Below are positions 51,559 through 59,807 of a stretch of 64,000 nucleotides of DNA, in pieces. Below the pieces are notes generated by a model. It was given only the letters and a program-made list of their open reading frames with translations, ran no database searches and had not been told where the DNA came from. A program made the translations under genes and the position numbers. Each line of letters starts with the position of its first letter. Position 1 is the first letter of the stretch. The stretch comes from Gammaproteobacteria bacterium (GTDB taxonomy: Bacteria > Gemmatimonadota > Gemmatimonadetes > Longimicrobiales > Gaopeijiaceae). The stretch covers positions 62,001-126,000 of the forward strand of contig JAPPMM010000017.1 of NCBI GenBank assembly GCA_028819075.1, in the 5' to 3' direction.

Positions 51559-52779
51559 ATGCAAGACACCGCAACGCAGGCGATCACGTCATCCTACCTC
51601 GATGAAGCCGACCGCTTCGGCGCCCACAACTACCATCCGCTCCCGGTCGTGATCGAACGGGGCGAGGGCGTCTGGGTCTGGGATGTGGAGGGGCGTCGCT
51701 ATCTCGACATGCTGAGCGCCTACTCCGCCCTCAACCAGGGGCACCTGCATCCGCGCATCATCGGCGCCGCCCGGAGCCAGATGCAGCGCCTGACGCTCAC
51801 CTCGCGCGCGTTCCACAACGACCAGATGGGCCCCTTCCTGCGCGAGCTGTGCGAACTCACCGGCTTCGAGCGCGCGCTGCTCATGAACACCGGGGCGGAG
51901 GGCGTCGAAACCGCGATCAAGACGGTCCGCAAGTGGGGCTACCAGGTGAAGGGCATCCCGGACGACAAGGCGGAGATCATCGTCTGCGACAACAACTTCC
52001 ATGGCAGAACGACCACCATCGTGGGCTTTTCCTCCGAGTTCGAGTACCGGAGGGGATTCGGCCCGTTCACGCCCGGCTTCCGCAGGATCCCCTACGGGGA
52101 CATCGACGCCCTGCGCGACGCCATCAACAAGCGCACCGCGGGCTTCATGGTCGAGCCCATCCAGGGCGAGGGAGGGGTCATCGTGCCGCCGGACGGCTAC
52201 CTGCGCGCCGCCCGCGACCTGTGCTCGCGGCACCGGGTGGCGCTGGTCGCGGACGAGATCCAGACCGGGCTGGGGCGCACCGGACGGCTCCTGTGCTGCG
52301 ACTGGGAGGATGTGCGCCCCGACGTGCTGATTCTCGGGAAGGCCCTCGGCGGCGGCGTCTACCCGGTCTCGGCCGCGATCGCGGACTCGGAGTTCATGGA
52401 CGTGTTCCGGCCCGGCGACCACGGATCCACTTTCGGCGGCAATCCGCTGGCGGCCGCGGTCGCGCGCGCATCGCTGAAGGTCATCGTCGAGGAAGGGCTG
52501 ATCGAGCGCTCCGCCCGGCTCGGCGAATGGTTCATGCGGAGGCTGCGCGCCATCGACTCGCCGCACGTCGAAGAAGTGCGGGGCCGCGGGCTGATGATCG
52601 GCCTGGTCATCCGGAAGTCGTCGGGTCCGGCCCGGCCCTTCTGCGAAGCCCTGTGGCACAGGGGGATCCTGGCCAAGGAGACGCACCAGCAGGTCATTCG
52701 CTTCGCGCCCCCCCTGGTGATCGGGCGCGAGGAACTCGAAGAGGCTCTGGCTCAGGTGGAGGCGGTCCTCTCGACCTGA
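51559..52779 (+). CDS. rocD: Ornithine--oxo-acid aminotransferase
   Basis: A 406-residue class III PLP aminotransferase converting ornithine and 2-oxoglutarate to glutamate semialdehyde and glutamate. The order fits OAT: YHPLPVVIERGEGVWVWDVEG, MNTGAEGVETAIKTVRKWGY, the FHGRTTTIVGFSS segment, VADEIQTGLGRTGRLLCCDW and ILGKALGGGVYPVSA with the PLP lysine. GDHGSTFGGNPLAAAVA completes it. GGGAGG lies nine bases before the ATG. It follows the nitrilase and ends convergent with the YggX-like gene. With the cyclodeaminase-family gene and agmatinase it is one of three genes here touching arginine/ornithine metabolism. Confidence 0.93.
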   Translation: MQDTATQAITSSYLDEADRFGAHNYHPLPVVIERGEGVWVWDVEGRRYLDMLSAYSALNQGHLHPRIIGAARSQMQRLTLTSRAFHNDQMGPFLRELCELTGFERALLMNTGAEGVETAIKTVRKWGYQVKGIPDDKAEIIVCDNNFHGRTTTIVGFSSEFEYRRGFGPFTPGFRRIPYGDIDALRDAINKRTAGFMVEPIQGEGGVIVPPDGYLRAARDLCSRHRVALVADEIQTGLGRTGRLLCCDWEDVRPDVLILGKALGGGVYPVSAAIADSEFMDVFRPGDHGSTFGGNPLAAAVARASLKVIVEEGLIERSARLGEWFMRRLRAIDSPHVEEVRGRGLMIGLVIRKSSGPARPFCEALWHRGILAKETHQQVIRFAPPLVIGREELEEALAQVEAVLST

Positions 52780-52825
52780 ACCGGGTCGAGTTGCGCGTCA
52801 GGCCGGGCGTGCAGCCCCCGCCCGC

Positions 52826-53104
52826 TCACCAGTCGATTTCGCCCTTCCGGGACGTGTCCACCTGCTCGGCCTCGCCGTCGCCGAGCAGCACCTGCTCGAT
52901 CTGCTCGTAGAGGAACTTCCTCGAGCTGGCTTCGCGTGGATCCAGCCCGTAGTGGTTGATCAGCAGCGTCTGGTGCTGAAGCCAGTCGGACCAGCAAAGC
53001 CGGCAGATCCGGCGCAGCAGCCGTTCGCCCAGCTCCGTGCGGAATGGGGCCTTCTCCATTGAGGACGATTCCTTGCCGCAGCGTCTACAGTCGATCGTGT
53101 TCAC
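52826..53104 (-). CDS. YggX-like Fe(II)-trafficking protein with four cysteines
   Basis: A 92-residue cytoplasmic protein related to YggX, which protects iron-sulfur proteins against oxidative damage. Conserved features are TIDC at the N-terminus, RTELGERLLRRI, the LQHQTLLINHYGLDP segment and a short acidic C-terminal helix. Canonical YggX has a single cysteine near the start. Here Cys6 and Cys9 (CRRC) plus Cys34 and Cys37 (CRLC) form a likely zinc- or iron-binding knuckle. I chose the GTG at 53104 because it includes TIDCRRC, which aligns with the family start; a shorter ATG start at 53059 would drop the first pair. It is convergent with rocD. Confidence 0.72.
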   Translation of the reverse strand: MNTIDCRRCGKESSSMEKAPFRTELGERLLRRICRLCWSDWLQHQTLLINHYGLDPREASSRKFLYEQIEQVLLGDGEAEQVDTSRKGEIDW

Positions 53105-53308
53105 GGAACTCGTCGTTTGGAGGACGGAGAGCCTGAGGCCCAAGTGTGAGGGAGATGCCCCAACCGGCGGCGGAGGCCGGGTCAGGAAAGCGCGGCACGT
53201 TGGAAACCCCGTCGGATTATTGTAATTTCCTCGCGCACGGCCGAAGGCGCCCCGGTGCCGGCACCCCGGTAGCGACAGCCCGCACAACCGTCTACCAAGG
53301 TACAGAAC

Positions 53309-53698
53309 GTGGCGATTCTCACCAAGGAGCAACTGGCCCACATCCAGAGCCGCCTCCTGGAGGAGCGTGCTCGCTCGCTGAGGTCGCTGGGCCTCTTCGA
53401 CCGGATGGCGAAGGAGGACCGGGAGTCGGGCGACTCCAATCTGGCCGCCTACACCGACCACATGGCGGACCAGGGCACCGAGGCGATGGAGCGCGAGAAG
53501 GCCGCGCTGTTCGCAACCAAGGAAGGCCGCTATCTCTACCGGATCGAGGACGCGCTTCGCCGACTCTACTCGGATCCGGAGAATTTCGGTCGCTGTCAGG
53601 CCACGGGAAAGCCGATCAACTTCCGGCGGCTGGACGCACTGCCGCACGCCCGGTACTGCATCGAGTACAAGCGCGAACTGGAGGCCCGGGGCGAATAG
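53309..53698 (+). CDS. DksA/TraR-family regulator with a two-cysteine C-terminus
   Basis: A 129-residue DksA-like protein that probably binds RNA polymerase through its secondary channel and tunes transcription with ppGpp. The coiled-coil region (about 5-90) has DHMADQGTEAMEREKAA, including acidic tip-like residues. The C-terminal part reads FGRCQATGKPINFRRL and ARYCIEYKREL, so of the usual four zinc cysteines only Cys96 and Cys117 remain; the partner positions are Thr99 and Tyr120. Such two-cysteine forms are known and are zinc-independent (DksA2-type). A GTG start is supported by AAGG nine bases before it. It is divergent from the YggX-like gene across about 200 plain bases. Confidence 0.85.
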   Translation: MAILTKEQLAHIQSRLLEERARSLRSLGLFDRMAKEDRESGDSNLAAYTDHMADQGTEAMEREKAALFATKEGRYLYRIEDALRRLYSDPENFGRCQATGKPINFRRLDALPHARYCIEYKRELEARGE

Positions 53699-53725
53699 CG
53701 AACGCCGGATCCCGGCCGTTCGCCC

Positions 53726-54097
53726 TCAGGAGGATTCCTCTTCCTCGTCCGTGTCGTGTATCGGGCTGGTGATGCGCCAGAGCCGCTCGATCTCGCTCCG
53801 GATCTCCCGAATGCGCCCTTCCAGGGGCTGGTCACTCAAGTGATATCTGGCTGCGCTGAGAGACCGGTAACAGCGCCATAGAGCGGACGATGCGGGAGTC
53901 TGCTCGTGGCTGCGACGCCTCTTCCCCTTGAGACGCGCCAGAAGCCATTCCGTCATGTTCTCGTCGAGGAGCATGAGGTTGCCCTCGCCGGACGATTCCT
54001 CGCTCAGGTATTTGGCGAGTTTCTTCTTGAAGCTCTTGGGTACTCCGGCGACCACGTAGACGGAGAGATCGTCTCTTTCGAGTAGTTCCGACGTCAT
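53726..54097 (-). CDS. Hypothetical protein convergent with the DksA-like gene
   Basis: I do not recognise this protein of about 123 residues. Reading from ATG 54097, it has a beta-like strand DDLSVYVVAGVPKSFKKKLAKYL, a basic helix (WLLARLKGKRRRSHEQ), a Tyr-rich middle (ALWRCYRSLSAARYHLSDQP) and a strongly acidic end (DTDEEEESS). No signal or membrane segment is visible. GGGGA sits five bases before the chosen ATG; a start eight codons upstream is less well supported. Its base composition is a little less GC-rich than its neighbours, which could hint at a different origin, but the gene is short and this is weak. Confidence 0.55.
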   Translation of the reverse strand: MTSELLERDDLSVYVVAGVPKSFKKKLAKYLSEESSGEGNLMLLDENMTEWLLARLKGKRRRSHEQTPASSALWRCYRSLSAARYHLSDQPLEGRIREIRSEIERLWRITSPIHDTDEEEESS

Positions 54098-54222
54098 CAC
54101 ATCCCCGGCAGAACGAAGCAAGCGTTGGGAAGCACCTGCGCCTCCGGAATCTTGCGATTGTCAGCCATCATTATAGCCGAAATCAGGCGCTTTTCGCCAG
54201 TGCGGTCCCACAGACTGGATGC

Positions 54223-55359
54223 TCAGGCACGCAGAATATCGAGGGCCAGCTGGCCGAGCACCTCGACTTGCCAGGCGCGCACCTGGGGCACCCGGGCGAG
54301 CTCCTCCGGTGAAGCCGGATTGGCGCGCACGATCTCCACGATGGTCTTGTTGGGAAGCAGGAGACCCGGGTCCAGTCCGAGTTCGCGGGCCCTTCGGACA
54401 CGGGCGGCGCGCAGCTCCCGGGCCCGTTCTTCGCCTTCCGGCGCAAGCCGCGGGAGGGATCCTTCACGGCGTCTCCGCCCCGGGGCGATGCGCGCCTCCG
54501 GGATGGATTCCGCCCGATCCAGGTGCTCGAAGAGTCTCCCGCCGTCGGCGCGGGCCAGGATGGGCGACACACCGGGCCGGCGAGCGAGTTCCCGGGTCGA
54601 GCGGGGCGGGGCCTCGGCCAGCTTCAGCAGGACATCATCGGCGGCCACCCGGAAGGGCGCCCTGTCCTTGCGGCGGGCGACCTCGTCCCTCCAGGTCCAC
54701 AGCGCACGCAGCCGCTGCAGCGCACGCGGGGCCAGATGGCGCGCGTTCTTCAGTTTCGTCGCCGGATCGGGGTCGGGATCTTCCGGATTGGAGGCGGCTC
54801 GCTCGAGCCAGCGGAACTCCTCGCTTGCCCACGCGAGGCGCTCCCTTTCCTCCAGCCGGGCTCGCAGGATGTCCGCGAGGGTCGCCAGGTAGCGCGTGTC
54901 GGCAGCGGCGTACTCGAGCATTTCCGCGGGAAGCGGCCGCATCGCCCAGTCGGCCCGCTGGTATTTCTTGGGCAGGCGCACGCCAAGGAAGCGTTCGAGC
55001 AGCGGGGACAGTCCCAGCGCGGCTTCCCCGAGCAGCGCGGCCGCTACCTGCGTGTCGAAGATGCCCCGCACCCGGATGCCCAGATCCCGCGACAGCAGGC
55101 GCAGATCGAAGCTGGCTCCATGCATGACGATCTCGCGACCCGGATCTTCCAGCGGCGACCTGAGCATCCCGCTTGCGTCGAGGGCCAGGGTATCGATGAG
55201 CCAGGTATCCCCTGGTGCGGAGAGCTGCACAAGGCAGAGCCGGTCGGAATAGCGGTGATAGCCGGCCGCCTCGCAGTCGAGGGCAAGCGGCGAGCGGGAA
55301 TCCAGCTTCTCCGCCACGGAGCGTGCTGCATGCGCGTCGGCGATGTGGTGTAGCTTCAT
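54223..55359 (-). CDS. rnd: Ribonuclease D
   Basis: A 378-residue 3'-5' exonuclease of the DEDD family, involved in RNA processing such as tRNA 3'-end trimming. The nuclease domain has motif I LDCEAAGYHRYSDRLCLVQ (usually DTE; here DCE, with both acidic residues kept), then MHGASFDLRLL, FDTQVAAALLG and YAAADTRYLATL with the DEDDy tyrosine. An HRDC domain follows at about 215-290 (RALQRLRALWTWRDEVARRKDRAP). The C-terminus looks like a second HRDC-like region. The start ATG has no strong ribosome-binding site. Gene context: divergent from pyk across about 210 bases. Confidence 0.9.
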   Translation of the reverse strand: MKLHHIADAHAARSVAEKLDSRSPLALDCEAAGYHRYSDRLCLVQLSAPGDTWLIDTLALDASGMLRSPLEDPGREIVMHGASFDLRLLSRDLGIRVRGIFDTQVAAALLGEAALGLSPLLERFLGVRLPKKYQRADWAMRPLPAEMLEYAAADTRYLATLADILRARLEERERLAWASEEFRWLERAASNPEDPDPDPATKLKNARHLAPRALQRLRALWTWRDEVARRKDRAPFRVAADDVLLKLAEAPPRSTRELARRPGVSPILARADGGRLFEHLDRAESIPEARIAPGRRRREGSLPRLAPEGEERARELRAARVRRARELGLDPGLLLPNKTIVEIVRANPASPEELARVPQVRAWQVEVLGQLALDILRA

Positions 55360-55462
55360 GGGCGCGAAAGGTGGCCCATCTTCCGGTCCTGCGCGAGAGC
55401 CCGGCGGTCTGAGGGCCCGGACGCCCCCGCGGCGTGCGCGGACCCCGGATGGGGACCGGTCA

Positions 55463-55491
55463 CTGTGATTTCGGGCGAACCAGACTAGAAT
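55463..55491 (+). promoter_or_regulatory. Candidate pyk promoter
   Basis: TAGAAT (55486-55491) is a good -10 hexamer, with a weak -35, CTGTGA, 17 bases upstream. It is about 75 bases before the pyk start, in the divergent region shared with rnd. The weak -35 keeps confidence low. Confidence 0.3.
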
Positions 55492-55568
55492 AACGGCGCT
55501 CCATACATCGAGAACGGCTAATTGGGCGCCGGCCTGCCGGTGCTACAGCGGGGGGAAGTGGGAATCCG

Positions 55569-56987
55569 ATGCTGAGAACCAAGTTGGTGTGCACGATGGG
55601 CCCGGCCACGTTTTCGGCCGGGGTGGTCCGCGATCTGGTCGATTCGGGCATGACCATGGCGCGCCTGAACATGTCCCACGGCCTCCGTGAGGATCACCTG
55701 GAGGCGGTAGCCCTGATCCGGCGCGCGGCCGAGGAGGCGGGCACGCCGGTATCGATTCTCGTGGACCTGGGGGGCCCCAAGATCCGCGTGGGCAGGCTTG
55801 AGTCGCCACTCTTTCTGGCGGAGGGCCAGGAGGTGGTCATCGCCCCGGAGGAGACGGTAGAGGCCGGGGAGATCCCGACGACCTACCGGCACCTTGCCGA
55901 CGACGTGGTGATCGGCGACCGGGTTCTTCTGGACGATGGCCTGCTTGAGATGCGGTGCGTAGGCAAGGAGGGCGGCAAGGCCCGCTTCGTGGTGGAAACC
56001 GGCGGCCAGCTGAAGAGCTTCAAGGGCATGAACGTGCCCGGCGCCAACCTCAGTACTCCCTCGCTCACCGAGCGGGATCTGGACGACCTCGACTTTGCCC
56101 TGGAGGCCGGCGTCGAATACGTGGGCCTGTCGTTCGTCCGGGGAAGCGCGGACATCGAGGAGTTGAAGGAGAGGGTCGCGGGCCGCGCGCTCGTGGTGGC
56201 CAAGGTCGAACTGGTGCGCGCCCTGGCGTCGATCGAGGAGATCGTGAAGGCAACGGACGCGGTCATGGTCGCGCGCGGAGACCTCGGGGTGGAGGTGCCC
56301 TTCGAGCAGGTGCCGCTCGCACAGAAGCGCATCGTCCAGCTGGCCAACTACTCGGGCCGGCCGGTCATCATCGCGACCCAGATGCTCGATTCGATGATCC
56401 AGAGCCCGCGGCCGACGCGCGCCGAAGCCTCCGACGTCGCCAACGCGGTGCTGGACGGCACCGACGCCGTGATGCTGTCCGGCGAAACCGCGGTCGGAGA
56501 GTACCCGCTTCACGCCGCGCGGGCGATGGTGCGCATCATCCGCGAGATCGAGGGTTCCGGCGTGCTGGCCCAGGGTCCGCGCTACCTCCCGCGCCCCGAC
56601 AACTGGCAGCGGGGGGGCGCGACCCGCCGCGAACACGCGGTCGCGTCTTGTACGGTGGACGCCGTGCGACAGCTGGATGCTCCCGCGCTGATCGTGATCA
56701 CCAGCAGCGGCTTCTCCGCGCGCCTGGTCTCATCATACCGCCCCCCGGTCCCGATCTTCGCCGTGTGCACCGAGCCGCGCACCTTCCGCCAGCTCGCGCC
56801 TGTCTGGGGCGTGTGGCCCACGCTCGCCACCGACGTGCCGGTCAGCTACTCCGCGCTCTCCGCCTACGGCAAGGAAGCGGTTGTGCGCGCGGGAGTCGGG
56901 AGGCCGGGAGATTCGGTCGTGGTGACCGCGGGATATCCCTTCCATGAGAGGGGGTCGACCAACACCATGCTCGTGGAGCAGCTCTAG
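55569..56987 (+). CDS. pyk: Pyruvate kinase
   Basis: A 472-residue glycolytic enzyme converting phosphoenolpyruvate and ADP to pyruvate and ATP. It has TKLVCTMGPAT at the start, MARLNMSHG, LVDLGGPKIRVG, KSFKGMNVPGANLS and the catalytic-lysine strand VVAKVELVRALASIEEI. MVARGDLGVEVPFEQVP, VIIATQMLDSMIQSPRPTRAEASDVANAV and MLSGETAVGEYP complete the pattern. The catalytic strand reads AKVELVRAL where most relatives read AKIEKPEAV, a modest change that keeps the Lys and Glu. Length is normal. GGGAA lies five bases before the ATG. It is followed by the metallo-beta-lactamase gene after seven bases and by pgi, so a carbon-metabolism operon is likely. Confidence 0.95.
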   Translation: MLRTKLVCTMGPATFSAGVVRDLVDSGMTMARLNMSHGLREDHLEAVALIRRAAEEAGTPVSILVDLGGPKIRVGRLESPLFLAEGQEVVIAPEETVEAGEIPTTYRHLADDVVIGDRVLLDDGLLEMRCVGKEGGKARFVVETGGQLKSFKGMNVPGANLSTPSLTERDLDDLDFALEAGVEYVGLSFVRGSADIEELKERVAGRALVVAKVELVRALASIEEIVKATDAVMVARGDLGVEVPFEQVPLAQKRIVQLANYSGRPVIIATQMLDSMIQSPRPTRAEASDVANAVLDGTDAVMLSGETAVGEYPLHAARAMVRIIREIEGSGVLAQGPRYLPRPDNWQRGGATRREHAVASCTVDAVRQLDAPALIVITSSGFSARLVSSYRPPVPIFAVCTEPRTFRQLAPVWGVWPTLATDVPVSYSALSAYGKEAVVRAGVGRPGDSVVVTAGYPFHERGSTNTMLVEQL

Positions 56988-56994
56988 GAGCCCC

Positions 56995-57828
56995 ATGTCG
57001 TTCTCGCTGACCTTCCTGGGCACCGGCACCTCCTACGGCGTGCCGGTCATCGGATGTCGATGCGACACCTGTACCTCGAGCGATCCCCGCGACAAGCGCA
57101 CGCGGCACGGAGCCCTGCTTCGCTTCGGGAACCGCCGTCTGCTCGTCGACACACCCCCGGAGCTCAGACTCCAGCTTCTCCGCGAGGACGTATCCTCCGT
57201 GGACGCGGTGTGGTTCACGCACGCGCACGCCGATCACATCCACGGCATCGACGATCTGCGGGTGTTCACGGCGCTCCACGGTGCGAGGATCAGCGCCTGG
57301 ATGCACCGGTCGGTCGCCCGCCAGCTGCGGCGCCGCTTTCCGTACATCTTCGACGCGCGACCCCGGGCCTCGGACGGGGTGTTCCTCCCGGAACTCGATG
57401 TCTTCACCTTCCGGGAGGGACGGCCGGTAGACATCCTGGACCGCGTGTTTCTCCCGCTCGGAGTACCCCACGGCGGGGTCCGCTCCTACGGCTTCCGCGT
57501 CGGGGGCCTCGGGTATGTGACCGATGCCAAACAACTTCCGCGGGCGACGCTGGAAGGGCTCAGGGGCGCGGATCTGCTGGTGCTCAACGCGCTGTGGTAC
57601 GGGGATCCCCATCCCACCCATTTCAACATCGAGGAAGCCGTCGCCGCGGCGCGGGCGGTCGGCGCCCGGAGGACCTATCTCACCCATCTCACTCACCGCG
57701 TGCGGCACGACGACCTGTGCAGGCGCCTCCCGGAGGACATCCGGCCCGCCTTCGACGGCCTCACCCTGAAGGTGGAAGACGGATGTGCGGAGCCCCGGCG
57801 GTCTCCGTCGTCGGCGGAACGCGCATGA
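56995..57828 (+). CDS. Metallo-beta-lactamase-fold phosphodiesterase-like hydrolase
   Basis: A 277-residue MBL-fold enzyme resembling PhnP-type cyclic-phosphodiesterases. Near the N-terminus, GCRCDTCTSSDPRDKRTRHG (20-39) is a cysteine-rich block found in this subgroup. The metal motif THAHADHIHGIDDLR (about 75-89) is the HxHxDH signature; LPLGVPHGG and LGYVTDAKQLP provide further ligands, and YLTHLTHRV sits near the end. The substrate is unknown; cyclic phosphoesters are a family-based guess. The ATG is seven bases after the pyk stop and its TGA overlaps the pgi ATG, tying it to glycolytic genes without explaining why. Confidence 0.85.
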   Translation: MSFSLTFLGTGTSYGVPVIGCRCDTCTSSDPRDKRTRHGALLRFGNRRLLVDTPPELRLQLLREDVSSVDAVWFTHAHADHIHGIDDLRVFTALHGARISAWMHRSVARQLRRRFPYIFDARPRASDGVFLPELDVFTFREGRPVDILDRVFLPLGVPHGGVRSYGFRVGGLGYVTDAKQLPRATLEGLRGADLLVLNALWYGDPHPTHFNIEEAVAAARAVGARRTYLTHLTHRVRHDDLCRRLPEDIRPAFDGLTLKVEDGCAEPRRSPSSAERA

Positions 57829-59216
57829 GCGCTCTCACCGTCGACTACCGGAACCTCCTCGCCATCGACGAAGACGAGGATGGCGTCGATCCCGAACGGC
57901 TCACCGGCGACCTGGGTTCGCGCTTCCGCGTGGCGCACCGGGATGTCGAGCGGGCGCGCCGGAGCGGGAGCATGGGCTTCCTCGACCTGCCGCGCGCCGC
58001 GCAGTCCGCGGCCCACATCCGTCGCGTGGCAGCCGGGCTGCGGGGACGCTTCGACGACTTCGTGGTCCTCGGCATCGGCGGGTCGGCGCTGGGGACCCGC
58101 ACCCTGCGGGACGCACTCGCCGCCGGGGACCCCAACAGCGGTGCGAGTGGCGCCGGAGGGCCCCACCCGCGTCTCCACGTGGCGGACAACATCGATCCGC
58201 ACTCGATCGGCTCCTTGCTGGACCGCCTCGACATGCGCAGGACGTTCTTCAACGTGGTCAGCAAATCGGGCTCGACGACCGAGACGCTGGCCCAGTATCT
58301 GGTGGTGGCCGAGCGACTCGCGCGCGAAGTCGGCCAGGATCGGACGCGGGAGCATCTTCTCTTCACCACGGATCCCGGGCGGGGGCCGCTCCGCGCTCTG
58401 GCAGAGGCCGCAGGCATCCCCACCCTTCCGGTCCCGGGCAACGTGGGGGGCCGTTTTTCGGTGCTGTCGGCCGTCGGCCTGTTCCCCGCCGCGGCGGCCG
58501 GCCTGGACGTGACGGCGGTGCTTCGGGGCGCCGCGCGCATGGAGAGACGCTGCCGGACGGATGAGCTGACCCGGAATCCGGCGGGCGTGGTCGCGACCCT
58601 TCTGTACCGCGCCGATGTCGAGTGCGGGCAGCGCGTGCACGTGTTCATGCCCTACTGCGATAGGCTCCGCTCCTTCGCCCTCTGGGTGCAGCAGCTGTGG
58701 GGCGAGTCGCTCGGCAAGGCCGCGGGACTCGACGGCGGGCCCGCGGGCACCGGCCCCACCCCGCTCCCGGCAGCCGGGGCAACCGACCAGCACTCGCTCC
58801 TGCAGCTCTTCATGGAGGGGCCTGCGGACAAGGTGGTGTGCTTCGTCACCGTCGGCGCGGCCGCGGGTCCGCTTCCGATCGGCAAGGCGTCCGCTTCGCT
58901 GCCCGCCCTCGAGTTCCCCGAGGGTCACACGCTCAACCATCTGATCGCCGTCGAGCACGCCGCGACGGCGGCCGCGCTTCGAATGGCCGGGCGGCCCAAC
59001 CTGACCGTGCGGCTGGCGAGGCTCGACGCCGACGCGCTGGGTGAACTCATCCTGCTCTTCCAGGCCGCGACCGTGTACGCCGGATACCTCTACGGCGTGG
59101 ACCCACTCACCCAGCCGGGCGTGGAGTTGGGCAAACGGTATGTGAACGGGCTTCTGGGCCGTCCGGGCTACCATCCTCCCCGCATGGAGGAAGCCAATCA
59201 CCCCTGGCAGGTGTAG
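57825..59216 (+). CDS. pgi: Glucose-6-phosphate isomerase
   Basis: A 463-residue SIS-domain isomerase interconverting glucose 6-phosphate and fructose 6-phosphate. Family blocks are FVVLGIGGSALGTRTLRDAL, VSKSGSTTETLAQYLVV, LPVPGNVGGRFSVLSAVGLFP, QQLWGESLGKAAGL and ATDQHSLLQLFMEGPADKVV, with the catalytic His region at LNHLIAVEHAATAAAL. Length is that of the shorter bacterial/archaeal-like class. The ATG overlaps the preceding TGA. It ends the pyk - hydrolase - pgi run, followed by a 129-base gap with a possible promoter for ytxH. Confidence 0.94.
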   Translation: MSALTVDYRNLLAIDEDEDGVDPERLTGDLGSRFRVAHRDVERARRSGSMGFLDLPRAAQSAAHIRRVAAGLRGRFDDFVVLGIGGSALGTRTLRDALAAGDPNSGASGAGGPHPRLHVADNIDPHSIGSLLDRLDMRRTFFNVVSKSGSTTETLAQYLVVAERLAREVGQDRTREHLLFTTDPGRGPLRALAEAAGIPTLPVPGNVGGRFSVLSAVGLFPAAAAGLDVTAVLRGAARMERRCRTDELTRNPAGVVATLLYRADVECGQRVHVFMPYCDRLRSFALWVQQLWGESLGKAAGLDGGPAGTGPTPLPAAGATDQHSLLQLFMEGPADKVVCFVTVGAAAGPLPIGKASASLPALEFPEGHTLNHLIAVEHAATAAALRMAGRPNLTVRLARLDADALGELILLFQAATVYAGYLYGVDPLTQPGVELGKRYVNGLLGRPGYHPPRMEEANHPWQV

Positions 59217-59299
59217 AAAGACAGGGGACCGGGGCGGGGACGCCGGTGCAGGGTAGGCATCCCCCCCGGGAAACCCTAGTTTGTATCAGGATGGAACAG

Positions 59300-59332
59300 T
59301 TGCAGCCGGCTGCGGCGGCTGCCGCGTATATC
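59300..59332 (+). promoter_or_regulatory. Possible long-spacer promoter with internal dyad before ytxH
   Basis: TTGCAG (59300-59305) and TATATC (59327-59332) are separated by 21 bases. In and around that spacer lies a perfect inverted repeat, GCAGCCG (59302-59308) and CGGCTGC (59316-59322). A dyad in a stretched spacer is the layout of MerR-type activator promoters. GC-rich dyads are common here, so this is tentative. Confidence 0.25.
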
Positions 59333-59345
59333 ATGGGGGAGCGGG

Positions 59346-59807
59346 ATGGCTCAGGGAGAAGACGGACCGCTCGTCGTAATCGAGCGCGACGGCGGATCGA
59401 ACACGGGTGCCTTTCTGCTCGGTGCCGTCGTCGGTGCCGGACTCGCGCTGCTGTTAGCGCCCCGCTCCGGCAAGGAGACCCAGGAGCAGCTGAAGGCCCG
59501 GGCGCTTGAGTTCAGGGATGTCGCACAGGAGCGGGTGCGCGCGGCCCAGGAGGGCCTCGAGGAGAGGCTCGGGCGAGCCGGCGAACAAGTCCGGGAGCAG
59601 ATCGAGTCGGTGAAGGGGGCGGTGGACGCGGGTCGGCAGGCGGCGCTGGACGCGCGCGCGGAGTTGCAGGACAGGATCGAGACCTCCAAGGCTGCCTATC
59701 GGGCTGCGAGCGATGCCGCTCGGCAAGTCGTCCACGACGCCGGAGCGCAGGAAAACGGGGAACACGATGACGATGCCCGGGACGAGCTGGCGCCACCCTT
59801 GGACTGA
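59346..59807 (+). CDS. YtxH-family envelope protein
   Basis: A 153-residue protein with one N-terminal membrane segment (GAFLLGAVVGAGLALLLAPRSG, 22-43), the glycine-rich helix that defines YtxH-type proteins. A long amphipathic, probably coiled-coil region follows (about 45-130: EQLKARALEFRDVAQERVRA, EGLEERLGRAGEQVREQIES and later blocks), then an acidic tail. YtxH proteins are stress-associated in Firmicutes; the function here is unknown. GGGGGAG lies five bases before the ATG. Its 3' end overlaps the L,D-transpeptidase start by 41 bases. Confidence 0.85.
   Translation: MAQGEDGPLVVIERDGGSNTGAFLLGAVVGAGLALLLAPRSGKETQEQLKARALEFRDVAQERVRAAQEGLEERLGRAGEQVREQIESVKGAVDAGRQAALDARAELQDRIETSKAAYRAASDAARQVVHDAGAQENGEHDDDARDELAPPLD

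Noticed and set aside
52800-52825. Bidirectional terminator between rocD and the YggX-like gene
   Set aside because: A short GC-rich dyad is present, but it has no T-run on either strand.
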